This document shows positions 1-6,602 of a DNA stretch of 59,187 bases, one piece after another (within the stretch, counting starts at the first letter, position 1; each line of letters begins with the position of its first letter). The notes below the pieces were generated by a model that was given only the letters and a program-made list of their open reading frames with translations, had not been told where the DNA came from and did no database searches. The translations under genes and the position numbers were made by a program. This stretch comes from Bacteroidota bacterium (GTDB lineage: Bacteria > Bacteroidota > Bacteroidia > Bacteroidales > GCA-2711565), in contig PIVJ01000007.1 in NCBI GenBank assembly GCA_003353955.1, positions 1 through 59,187 on the forward strand, read 5' to 3'.

Positions 1-5
1 AAATT

Positions 6-13
6 TATATTTG
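6..13 (+). promoter_or_regulatory. Possible Bacteroidetes -7 box
   Basis: TATATTTG fits the Bacteroidetes -7 consensus TAnnTTTG. It lies upstream of the tRNA-like RNA and its terminator, so it could start a plus-strand transcript of roughly 330 nt. The -33 region is cut off by the window edge, so this is only a motif match. Confidence 0.25.
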
Positions 14-168
14 CCATGAGAGAAAGTTTTTTTGTTAGAAAGCCTCAAAGGTATTTTGAGTTACTGAGATTCTTTCTCTCTTTTTTGTTTTTTTATAAAA
101 CGTTTAGGACGCTGTTGATCTAAGATATAAAATTGCCAGCTTTTCTGCCAGATAAAAGGAAAATAGGT

Positions 169-298
169 GGAGTATATAGGAAAAATAAAACTGATTATAA
201 TTGTAATGCAGTGAATGAGAGTGTAATGGAGTTGTGAAGAAACTTTATAATCGTCCCTGGAAGTCAAAAGGTCAGCGGTTCGATTCCGATATGCTCCA
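169..298 (+). ncRNA. tRNA-like RNA (atypical, 130 nt)
   Basis: The 3' end looks like a tRNA: a T-loop TTCGATT (279-285) on a 5-bp stem with one mismatch (274-278/286-290), then ATGCTCC and discriminator A, followed by CC. The 5' strand GGAGTAT (169-175) pairs with 291-297 through seven pairs including one G-U, and pairing extends outward over 166-168/298-300. A stem-loop at 229-245 has a 7-nt loop GTGAAGA with U at position 33 and GAA at 34-36, which would be a Phe anticodon. The D-arm region and the variable region are far too long for an ordinary tRNA. It could be a degenerate tRNA, a tRNA with extra sequence, or a different tRNA-mimicking RNA. It is too short for tmRNA. An intrinsic terminator follows directly, which supports real transcription. 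Confidence 0.45.
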
Positions 299-314
299 CC
301 CTCATTATCAAAAT

Positions 315-348
315 GTTACAGCAAACTATTGTTGTAGCTTTTTTATTT
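315..348 (+). terminator. Intrinsic terminator after the tRNA-like RNA
   Basis: A 10-bp stem (315-324 with 329-338, two G-U pairs) closes a 4-nt loop ACTA and is followed by TTTTTTATTT. The orientation is plus strand, so it ends a transcript coming from the tRNA-like element and not the converging prfB gene. Confidence 0.7.
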
Positions 349-390
349 AAAACACACAATTATATACACAGAAGTGTGTAAATGAGTTAT

Positions 391-1486
391 TTACCTGGCG
401 TTGTTTCCGTATTCCATTAAATACGCCTTTAAAAATTCATTAATATCTCCATCCATCACAGCCTGAACATTTGAAGTTTCAAAGTTAGTTCTTAAATCTT
501 TAACCATTTTATAAGGATGCATTACGTAAGATCGAATTTGAGAGCCCCATTCGATTTTTTTCTTGCTGCCCTCTATCTCAGCCTGTGCTTCTTTCTGTTT
601 TCGAATTTCAATTTCATACAATTGAGATTTCAACATTCGCAACGCTTTCTCTCGATTTTGACCTTGTGATCGGGTTTCCTGGCATTCGATGATAATTCCC
701 GTAGGTTCGTGTTTTAAACGAACAGCAGTTTCAACTTTGTTTACATTTTGGCCTCCCGGCCCTCCGGCTCGATAAGTATCCCAACTGATATCTGAAGAAT
801 TTATTTCAATATTAATATCATCGTCCACAATTGGATAAACATAAACTGAGGCAAATGAGGTATGTCGTCTGTTGGCAGAGTCGAATGGTGATAAACGAAC
901 CAGGCGATGAACTCCATTTTCGCCCTTTAAATATCCAAAGGCTAAATCCCCTTCAAATTCCAGCGATACTGATTTAATCCCTGCACCATCGCCTTCATTG
1001 TAATCAAGTTGTTTAACTTTATATTTATTACGCTCACCCCATCTAATATACATTCGCATCAACATTTCAGCCCAATCCTGACTCTCTGTTCCTCCGGCTC
1101 CGGGATTGATATTTACAATGGCACTTAATCGATCCTCTTCACCTGAAAGCATATTTTTAAATTCCAATTCTTCAATTAGATTCAAACTTGAATTAAATTG
1201 CTGAGCCAACTCTTCTTCTGAACCTTCTCCTTCATTATGAAACTCCTGAATTACAACTAAATCATCATAACTGTTCATTGCTTTTTCAAATGAATTAGTC
1301 CAACGTTTTTTTTCCTGTATAGATTTAAGAATGATTTCTGCTTTTTTAGGATCATCCCAAAATTGAATAGCTTGGGTAAGCTTTTCTTCTTCGGCAATTA
1401 ATTCATACTTATGGTCGATGTCAAAGGTACCTCCTTAAAGAATCCAATCTTTTCATCAAGCTTTTTATATCTTCTTGTATTGCCAT
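391..1486 (-). CDS. prfB: Peptide chain release factor 2 (programmed +1 frameshift)
   Basis: RF2 recognises UGA and UAA stop codons and triggers peptide release on the ribosome. Translation starts at ATG 1486, runs 21 codons ([10 protein letters not shown]...) to an in-frame TGA at 1423-1421, and continues in the +1 frame from GAC at 1422 to the stop at 391. The joined protein is 364 aa, the usual RF2 length. The SPF tripeptide that reads the stop codon is at about residues 199-201 and the catalytic GGQ at about 244-246. A single unshifted ORF begins only at 1278 and would lack domain 1, so the frameshift is needed for a full protein. This is the classic RF2 autoregulatory arrangement. Confidence 0.97.
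1421..1435 (-). promoter_or_regulatory. RF2 programmed frameshift site
   Basis: On the minus strand the sequence reads AGGAGG TAC CTT TGA C. The internal Shine-Dalgarno-like AGGAGG (1435-1430) sits just before the slippery CTT and the UGA stop. This is the established RF2 frameshift signal: when RF2 is scarce, termination is slow and the ribosome slips +1. E. coli has AGGGGG here; this copy is closer to a full anti-SD match. Confidence 0.95.
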
Positions 1487-1540
1487 TAAAATAATATCAG
1501 ATGATATTCCAGCGCAAATTTACGTAAATAATCGGTAAAT

Positions 1541-2002
1541 CTATTGAAGATCTTTGATTATTATATCCCATACCAAATCAGAGCGAAATCCTTTGTTTAC
1601 AGCATATGAAGCTAATTTATGATTCTTCTTTCTCGTATCTTCTTCTTTAATTTCTCCGGCTCTTTTACTTAAAATTTCCTTAAGCGTTTTGAGGTATTCA
1701 TCACCATCAATTTCGTTTAATCCAATTTGAATGATGAGATCGGGTATCCTCTTCTTTTTCAGTTCGTAAATAATCTTATTCTTCCCCCATTTTTTCACTC
1801 TGAATTTGCCACTGGTAAAGGCTTTAGAAAATCGCTCTTCATTTATGTAATCATCAAGAATAAGTTGGTTAATAATTTTATCAGAAACCTCTGATCGTGC
1901 TTGCCATTCGTTGAGTTTTGATTTTACTTCAAAAATTGATCGTTCCTGATAACTACAGTATTGCTGACATTTTGATAAAAGATATTGGTTGTGTTCAGTC
2001 AT
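1541..2002 (-). CDS. recX: Regulatory protein RecX
   Basis: The 153-aa protein has the RecX layout of repeated three-helix units, with segments resembling the family signatures YCSYQERSIFEVKSKL near the N-terminus and LILDDYINEERFSKAF around residues 47-62. RecX binds RecA filaments and limits recombinase activity in the cytoplasm. The gene overlaps the upstream arsC-type gene by 8 bp, so the two are probably co-transcribed and translationally coupled. recA itself is not in the window. Confidence 0.88.
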   Translation of the reverse strand: MTEHNQYLLSKCQQYCSYQERSIFEVKSKLNEWQARSEVSDKIINQLILDDYINEERFSKAFTSGKFRVKKWGKNKIIYELKKKRIPDLIIQIGLNEIDGDEYLKTLKEILSKRAGEIKEEDTRKKNHKLASYAVNKGFRSDLVWDIIIKDLQ

Positions 2003-2429
2003 GGCTGTTGAGTTTTATATGCTCATAAAAAGCTAAGAATTCGGATTTGATTTTATCTCTTACTTCTCGATATTTTGATATAACTTCTTCTTCAGTACCT
2101 ATGGCATTGGCAGGATCTTCAAATCCGATATGTAGTCTGTTTCTAACGACTCCAAGAAAAATCGGGCAATGTTTACGAGTATTGTCGCACACTGTCACAA
2201 CATAATCAAATTCATCAATTAAAAATAAGTCAACCGATTTTGGATGAGCCTCGTTCATTTTAATACCTAACTCGTCCATCACTTTAATAGTTCTTAAATT
2301 CACATGTCTTTCTGGATTTGATCCGGCTGAAAAAACCTTAAGTTCAGAATCAAATGATTTGAGAAAATACTCAGCCATTTGACTTCGACAGGTGTTTCCG
2401 GTACATAGTACTAAGATTTTCGCTTTCAT
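1995..2429 (-). CDS. Arsenate reductase / LMW protein-tyrosine-phosphatase family
   Basis: The 144-aa protein begins with the phosphatase loop CTGNTCR (CX5R, C9 to R15). It also has C81 and C88, seven residues apart, in VCDNTRKHCP, and a late Asp in EDPA (D105). That three-cysteine set is the one used by thioredoxin-coupled arsenate reductases of the S. aureus pI258 ArsC type. The inferred role is reduction of arsenate to arsenite in the cytoplasm. No arsR, arsB or acr3 neighbour is present, so a general phosphatase role cannot be ruled out. It sits between the sirtuin (7 bp upstream) and recX (overlapping). Confidence 0.82.
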   Translation of the reverse strand: MKAKILVLCTGNTCRSQMAEYFLKSFDSELKVFSAGSNPERHVNLRTIKVMDELGIKMNEAHPKSVDLFLIDEFDYVVTVCDNTRKHCPIFLGVVRNRLHIGFEDPANAIGTEEEVISKYREVRDKIKSEFLAFYEHIKLNSHD

Positions 2430-2436
2430 CTTATAA

Positions 2437-3132
2437 TTAGTCTTTTAATAAATTCTTCACTAATTTCGGTACGCCATCCCCTGCTTTTTTTCTAACTACT
2501 AGTAAGTTTTGCGTGTTTTGGTAATCGGAGGCATATGGATCGATTAGATATTTTTTATTGGCTGAAGGAAAATAATTTATTAGTCCAGCAGCCGGGTAAA
2601 CAACTAATGAAGTTCCAATTATAATTAATATATCGGCTTCACTGGTTGTTTCTTCTGCTATTTCAATATTGGGAACCGCTTCTCCGTACCAAACAATATG
2701 CGGACGAAGTTGAGAGCCTTTTTCGCAGCAATCACCTTTTTTTAATTCCCATCCGTCTAAATCGTAAACAAGTTGTTCATCGATTGTACTTCTCACTTTT
2801 TTGAGCTCTCCATGTAAGTGAAGGACGTCACTTGATCCGGCTCTTTCATGCAAATCATCTACATTTTGGGTTATGATTTTTACCAAAAACTGTTCTTCAA
2901 GTTTAACTAAAGCATAATGCGCCGCATTAGGTTCAACTTCATAAAGTTGTTTTCGGCGTTGATTATAAAACTCCAACACCATCTCTTGATCTTGAGTCCA
3001 GGCTATTGGGCTAGCTACTTCTTCAATACGGTAATTATTCCAAAGCCCATTTTGATCCCTGAAAGTTTTAACTCCACTTTCAGCACTAATTCCAGCACCG
3101 GTCAGGACAACTATTTTTTGCATTTGGGACAA
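2437..3132 (-). CDS. NAD-dependent protein deacylase, SIR2 family
   Basis: The 231-aa protein has the sirtuin Rossmann signatures: GAGISAESG near residue 12, TQNVDDLHERAG around 88-99, the catalytic His in HLHGEL, and the class III-like LRPHIVWYGE. It would remove acyl groups from lysines using NAD+. The structural zinc site is degraded: the first CxxC is absent (VRSTID in its place) and the second region holds only an adjacent Cys pair before the LRPH motif. The fold and catalytic residues are otherwise complete. It heads a three-gene minus-strand run with the arsC-type gene and recX. Confidence 0.9.
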   Translation of the reverse strand: MSQMQKIVVLTGAGISAESGVKTFRDQNGLWNNYRIEEVASPIAWTQDQEMVLEFYNQRRKQLYEVEPNAAHYALVKLEEQFLVKIITQNVDDLHERAGSSDVLHLHGELKKVRSTIDEQLVYDLDGWELKKGDCCEKGSQLRPHIVWYGEAVPNIEIAEETTSEADILIIIGTSLVVYPAAGLINYFPSANKKYLIDPYASDYQNTQNLLVVRKKAGDGVPKLVKNLLKD

Positions 3133-3209
3133 AGTGATTTGGTAGATTTGAGTAAATCAACAGTAAATATAAACAAAAAAAGCGTCCTGATCAATAGAAT
3201 GCTTCTTTT

Positions 3210-3733
3210 TGAAGTTACCCCATTTTTTATGTGAATCCGAAGGATAGTTGATTTTGTCTGCATTTCCTGGATTTATTCAGGATTCTTCCTGGTGATTTTT
3301 TGAATATGGCACTGATTCCATCTCCCAACGCATAGTATTTGAAATTTGGTATTCCAAAAACACGCTTCTCTATTTTTTTAATGATATTTTTGTCTCCAGA
3401 CTTCTGCCCATTTCTGTTAAAAGCACTGATTGAGAAGATAATATCCCGTAACATACTTCCCGGATAAATCGTTTAGCCGATTTATCCAATCCTTTTGAAA
3501 CATACCCCGAAAATTTGGCTAATTTTGTCCTTAACTTGTTTGCAAGTTTACTATAATTCATAAGCGTCCTCCCTTGTTTGTTGATACCACAAAGTGAGGA
3601 CGTTTTTTCTTTTCTCCTGCAAAAAGTTACCCCATTTTTTCAAAATAATATGCTTTTCCACTTGGCGAAACCCTGAATGCCATTGCTCAAAAGGGATTGG
3701 GAGATTTAATCACTAAATTTTGGGGTAACTTCA
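3210..3733. mobile_element. Internally deleted insertion sequence
   Basis: Perfect 13-bp inverted repeats bound the element: TGAAGTTACCCCA at 3210-3222 and TGGGGTAACTTCA at 3721-3733. A third copy of the left-end motif, AAAGTTACCCCATTTTTT, lies inside at 3623-3640. Between them on the minus strand is a transposase remnant. No clear target duplication is visible next to the repeats. The 3644-3733 stretch also reads open in the plus frame (YAFPLGETLNAIAQKG...) up to a stop past the right end; its origin is not recognised. Confidence 0.65.
3227..3561 (-). pseudogene. Transposase remnant, N- and C-terminal pieces joined
   Basis: The first part (MNYSKLANKL..., from 3561) resembles the helical N-terminal region of IS4-superfamily/IS701-like transposases, including RFIREVCYGILSSQSVLLTE. 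It stops at 3370. Shifting frame at an A-run around 3375 continues as IEKRVFGIPNFKYYALGDGI and ends near 3227 with a short basic tail that looks like a transposase C-terminus. The DDE catalytic core is missing. The gene is therefore both centrally deleted and frameshifted, and cannot encode an active transposase. Confidence 0.6.
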
Positions 3734-3958
3734 ATGAAAGAGGAGTTGAGTTATTGAAAATACCAATATCGATTCTATCTTAGTCCTTCACTTTGATATT
3801 TAAATTTTAACTTTGAATTAGTACTCTCTTAGTTTTTTACTCTAAAAAGTGTAAATTTACTTGACGACGCACTTTGTTGTTATACATAACCATCCAAAAT
3901 ACAGGTATTAAACTGAATAAATTTGTTTTTGAAATTATAATCACATTTCTTTGTTATA

Positions 3959-4441
3959 ATGAATATACCAGAAAAGAGTGTCCCGAAAATCTTAATCTTA
4001 GGAATTGGAAATGTATTATTAGGCGATGAAGGTGTAGGAGTGCATGCTATTAAATTCTTAGAGTCAAAAAAAATACCCGCAAATGTTGTACTATTAGATG
4101 GAGGAACAGGTGGATTCCATTTGCTTAAATTTATGGAAGAATATAATCCAATTATTTTGATAGATGCTACATTAGATAATGAAGAAGAAGGAACTTTAAG
4201 ACTTAGAGAACCAAAATTCGCTTCAGATTTCCCAAAAGCATTAAGCTCTCACGATATAGGATTAAAGGACCTTATTGAAACAGCTAGTTTATTAGGACAT
4301 TTACCAAAAGTATATTTAATTACAGTTTCAATAAAGGCTTTAGACGATATTAAGCTTGAATTAACCGAAAAAATTAAAGAGCAAATGGAACCTATTTACA
4401 AAATGATAGTTGATATTCTTATTCAACTACAAGTGACTTAA
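3959..4441 (+). CDS. hyaD: [NiFe]-hydrogenase maturation protease
   Basis: The 160-aa protein is a HyaD/HybD/HupD-type endopeptidase. It starts with the family motif GIGNVLLGDEGVGVHA, whose Asp/Glu bind the nickel of the immature large subunit, and has a second metal-binding region at IDATLD and SSHDIG. It would clip the C-terminal peptide of the large subunit (encoded at 7718-9436) after nickel insertion. It is the first gene of the hydrogenase region, and its 3' end overlaps that of convergent hypA by 23 bp. TAAATTTG at 3918-3925 could be its -7 box. Confidence 0.9.
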   Translation: MNIPEKSVPKILILGIGNVLLGDEGVGVHAIKFLESKKIPANVVLLDGGTGGFHLLKFMEEYNPIILIDATLDNEEEGTLRLREPKFASDFPKALSSHDIGLKDLIETASLLGHLPKVYLITVSIKALDDIKLELTEKIKEQMEPIYKMIVDILIQLQVT

Positions 4442-4760
4442 GCTGTATTTCTTTTCCACAAATAAGTTTGGAAGAATAACTATTACAATGCGTACATTGA
4501 CTAAATAAACTTTCGCAAGGAAATTCTTTTTGACATTCATTACATCTAGATCTAGCCTCAATTTTATTAATAATTACCTCACAATCTTGCACTAAGGGTT
4601 CAGTGAAAGATACTTCGAGTGCAAAGCTTAAGGATTCAACCTCTACGCCTGACAAACTCCCAATCTCTAGTACAATCTCATTTACTTTTTTAGAACTAAC
4701 CTTACTTGCTTCTTCTTTAATGATATCAAGTATGCTTAAGGAAATAGACATTTCATGCAT
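4419..4760 (-). CDS. hypA: Hydrogenase nickel-incorporation protein HypA/HybF
   Basis: The 113-aa protein starts MHEMS, giving the N-terminal nickel-binding Met-His-Glu of HypA. Its C-terminal half has a zinc domain with CNEC and CTHC pairs (around residues 73-76 and 87-90). HypA delivers nickel, with HypB, to the hydrogenase large subunit. It is the only minus-strand gene of this region: divergent from hypC and convergent with the protease gene. hypB is not in the window. Confidence 0.92.
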   Translation of the reverse strand: MHEMSISLSILDIIKEEASKVSSKKVNEIVLEIGSLSGVEVESLSFALEVSFTEPLVQDCEVIINKIEARSRCNECQKEFPCESLFSQCTHCNSYSSKLICGKEIQLKSLVVE

Positions 4761-4900
4761 GCGTCTAAATTAGCTTTTAGCAAAGTATTATGCAAATGAA
4801 TTTTATAACATATTTCGGGTTGGATTGATTTTGATAAAAGTGTTTCATGTATTATTTTTAGTATCTTGCAATACTATTTTTTACTAAAATCCTAAAAACT

Positions 4901-5134
4901 ATGTGCCTAGCTGTCCCTGGAAGAATAATAAAATTTGACGAAAGCAATCCTCACATTAAGATGGCAGAAATTGACTTCAATGGTGCAACCACCAACGCTT
5001 GTATGGAATGGTTACCTGAAGCTCAAATTGGAGATTATGTTTTGGTGCATGTAGGAACTGCTATCAGTATCGTTGAGGAAAAAGATGCTGAAGAAACAAT
5101 TATTGCTTTGCGTGAAATGGGTGAAATTGACTAA
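4901..5134 (+). CDS. hypC: Hydrogenase assembly chaperone HypC/HupF
   Basis: The 77-aa protein begins MCLAVPGRI, the HypC signature in which the N-terminal Cys2 binds the iron precursor. HypC shuttles the Fe(CN)2CO unit between HypD and the large subunit precursor. It lies 9 bp upstream of the sigma-54 activator gene on the same strand, so the two probably share a transcript. hypD, hypE and hypF, needed to make the cyanide and CO ligands, are not in the window. Confidence 0.94.
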   Translation: MCLAVPGRIIKFDESNPHIKMAEIDFNGATTNACMEWLPEAQIGDYVLVHVGTAISIVEEKDAEETIIALREMGEID

Positions 5135-5143
5135 TTAAACTAT

Positions 5144-6148
5144 ATGACAGCAAAATCTAAACTGGCTATAATTACTCAGAATGCTAGAATGCGCGAGCTG
5201 ATTTCTGAGATGAATCATATTGCTGATTCAGACACTTCTGTTTTGTTAATTGGAGAAACTGGGGTAGGAAAAGAAATTTTTGCAGAATATCTTCACAGAA
5301 TTAGTAATCGAAACCAAAAGCCATTTATAAAAATTGGATTAACAGCCTTACCTGCTGAGTTAATGGCAAGTGAGCTTTTTGGATTTGAAAAAGGATCTTT
5401 TACTTCTGCATTGAACGAAAAGAAAGGCCTATTTGAAATAGCCCACACAGGATCTTTGTTTTTTGATGACATCGATGATGTTCCAATGGATATTCAAGCA
5501 AAGCTGCTACGAGTATTGGAATCTCGTGAGATAATGAGAATAGGAGGAAGTAAATCCATTCCAGTTGATATTCGTTTGATTACTGCCTCTAAAATGAATC
5601 TTAGTATATTAGTAGAGCAAAAGAAGTTCAGATCGGACCTCTTTTATAGAATTAATGTCGTTCCTATTGAAATTCCTCCACTTAGGGATCGTAGAGATGA
5701 TATTCCACATTTAGCAGAGCACTTTATAAGGCGTTTTGCAAAGGATAAAGTATTAAAAATTAGCAACGAAGCAATGCGAGCCCTTGTTTCTTATCACTGG
5801 CCTGGCAATGTAAGAGAATTACGAAATGTTATCAATAGAGTAACTCTCTTCACAGAAAACGAAATTTTTCTAAAAGATTTACCAGTAGAAATTAGCAACC
5901 ATAGTCAAATGGATCAACTTATTAAATCTTGTGTAAGTTGTTTTTCCAATGATGATATGAAATTTAATGAAGTTGTACATTGCGTTGAAAGTAATATGAT
6001 AAATGAAGCTTTGAAAAATGCAGAAGGTGTTCAATCTATTGCAGCCAGAGATTTAAAAATGAATCTATCCACTTTTCGAGATAAAGTAAAAAAATATAAA
6101 CTTCGCATTAGTAGCTGTGAATCTGACCTTAATTCTGACCTTAGTTAA
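5144..6148 (+). CDS. PspF-like sigma-54-dependent activator, probable hydrogenase regulator
   Basis: The 334-aa protein starts directly with the AAA+ domain and has no receiver or GAF domain. Walker A GETGVGKE is at 37-44, the sigma-54 contact loop at 84-89, Walker B at 105-110, and the FRSDLFYRINV/RDRRDDIP sensor region at 162-187. A Fis-type helix-turn-helix ends the protein (about 295-320). Three features are unusual: the GAFTGA loop reads GSFTSA, the Walker B Glu is Asp (FFDDID), and the linker carries CVSC at 263-266 with another Cys at 280. The gene sits just upstream of a strong sigma-54 promoter before the hydrogenase genes, so it most likely activates them. The signal it senses is unknown. 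Confidence 0.88.
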   Translation: MTAKSKLAIITQNARMRELISEMNHIADSDTSVLLIGETGVGKEIFAEYLHRISNRNQKPFIKIGLTALPAELMASELFGFEKGSFTSALNEKKGLFEIAHTGSLFFDDIDDVPMDIQAKLLRVLESREIMRIGGSKSIPVDIRLITASKMNLSILVEQKKFRSDLFYRINVVPIEIPPLRDRRDDIPHLAEHFIRRFAKDKVLKISNEAMRALVSYHWPGNVRELRNVINRVTLFTENEIFLKDLPVEISNHSQMDQLIKSCVSCFSNDDMKFNEVVHCVESNMINEALKNAEGVQSIAARDLKMNLSTFRDKVKKYKLRISSCESDLNSDLS

Positions 6149-6174
6149 GAATAATGAGTTTTAACAACTTGCCC

Positions 6175-6218
6175 TAACTGTTTTACGGGATTCCATCATT
6201 TAATATGCGGAAATCCAT
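6175..6218. promoter_or_regulatory. Possible activator-binding inverted repeat
   Basis: GGGATTCC and GGAAATCC form an imperfect inverted repeat separated by about 15 bases, roughly 125-160 bases upstream of the sigma-54 promoter. That distance is normal for an enhancer site of a sigma-54 activator. The match is short and may be chance. Confidence 0.2.
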
Positions 6219-6338
6219 TTAATCTCAAAGAATCATTTTCTTACCTAATTTATCTCAATATTTATATTCGCCCTTTAATTGCCTAAAGAAGTGGTGTGTA
6301 CAACAGCCTTTTCGTTTTAGAAATCCTTTTATAATCAA

Positions 6339-6354
6339 TGGCACAGCTATTGCC
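6339..6354 (+). promoter_or_regulatory. Sigma-54 (-24/-12) promoter of the hydrogenase operon
   Basis: TGGCAC-AGCTA-TTGCC matches the sigma-54 consensus TGGCAC-N5-TTGC exactly at all fixed positions. Start of transcription would be near 6365, about 19 bases before the ATG of the 64-aa gene. It lies 191 bases after the stop of the sigma-54 activator gene on the same strand. No other sequence in the region matches this well. Confidence 0.85.
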
Positions 6355-6383
6355 TATAGGGAAATCAGAAAACATGATAATTA

Positions 6384-6578
6384 ATGAAAAAGAAATTCAA
6401 CCTTTCTGGTGAGATTATGGAAATTCTAGAGGATGAAGATAAATACACCCTGAAAGTACTATGTAGGCCAGAGTACTTAATGTTAGCCTCTGATATTGAA
6501 GATGATTTTTATTTAGGAGATAAAGTTATAATCGAAGGTGACTATAAAATTACAAAGATAAATCGCGAGATCAACTAG
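6384..6578 (+). CDS. Unrecognised 64-aa protein, first gene of the hydrogenase operon
   Basis: I do not recognise this protein. It is acidic, has no signal peptide, membrane segment or cysteine cluster (one Cys at 27), and its alternating pattern (FNLSGEIMEIL, YTLKVLC, GDKVIIEGDYKITKI) suggests a small beta-barrel of the OB/SH3 type. It is the first ORF behind the sigma-54 promoter, starting about 19 bases after the predicted transcription start, and ends 24 bases before the hydrogenase small subunit. The placement implies a role in hydrogenase assembly, regulation or protection. It lacks the MCxxxP start of HypC. Confidence 0.7.
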   Translation: MKKKFNLSGEIMEILEDEDKYTLKVLCRPEYLMLASDIEDDFYLGDKVIIEGDYKITKINREIN

Positions 6579-6602
6579 TTATAGAAATAAAGATATCTAA
6601 TT

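Noticed and set aside
61-267. Minus-strand 68-codon open frame
   Set aside because: It covers the tRNA-like RNA on the other strand, has a low-complexity hydrophobic composition, and shows no family motif.
1-345. tmRNA (ssrA) as explanation of the tRNA-like 3' end
   Set aside because: The only 5' partner of the acceptor strand lies at 169-175, giving 130 nt, too short for a tag frame and pseudoknots, and there is no GGGG start near position 20.
391-1278. prfB as a truncated gene or pseudogene
   Set aside because: The missing 69 residues are present upstream and joined by the classic programmed frameshift site.
2917-3234. Plus-strand 105-codon frame
   Set aside because: It is antisense to the well-supported sirtuin gene.
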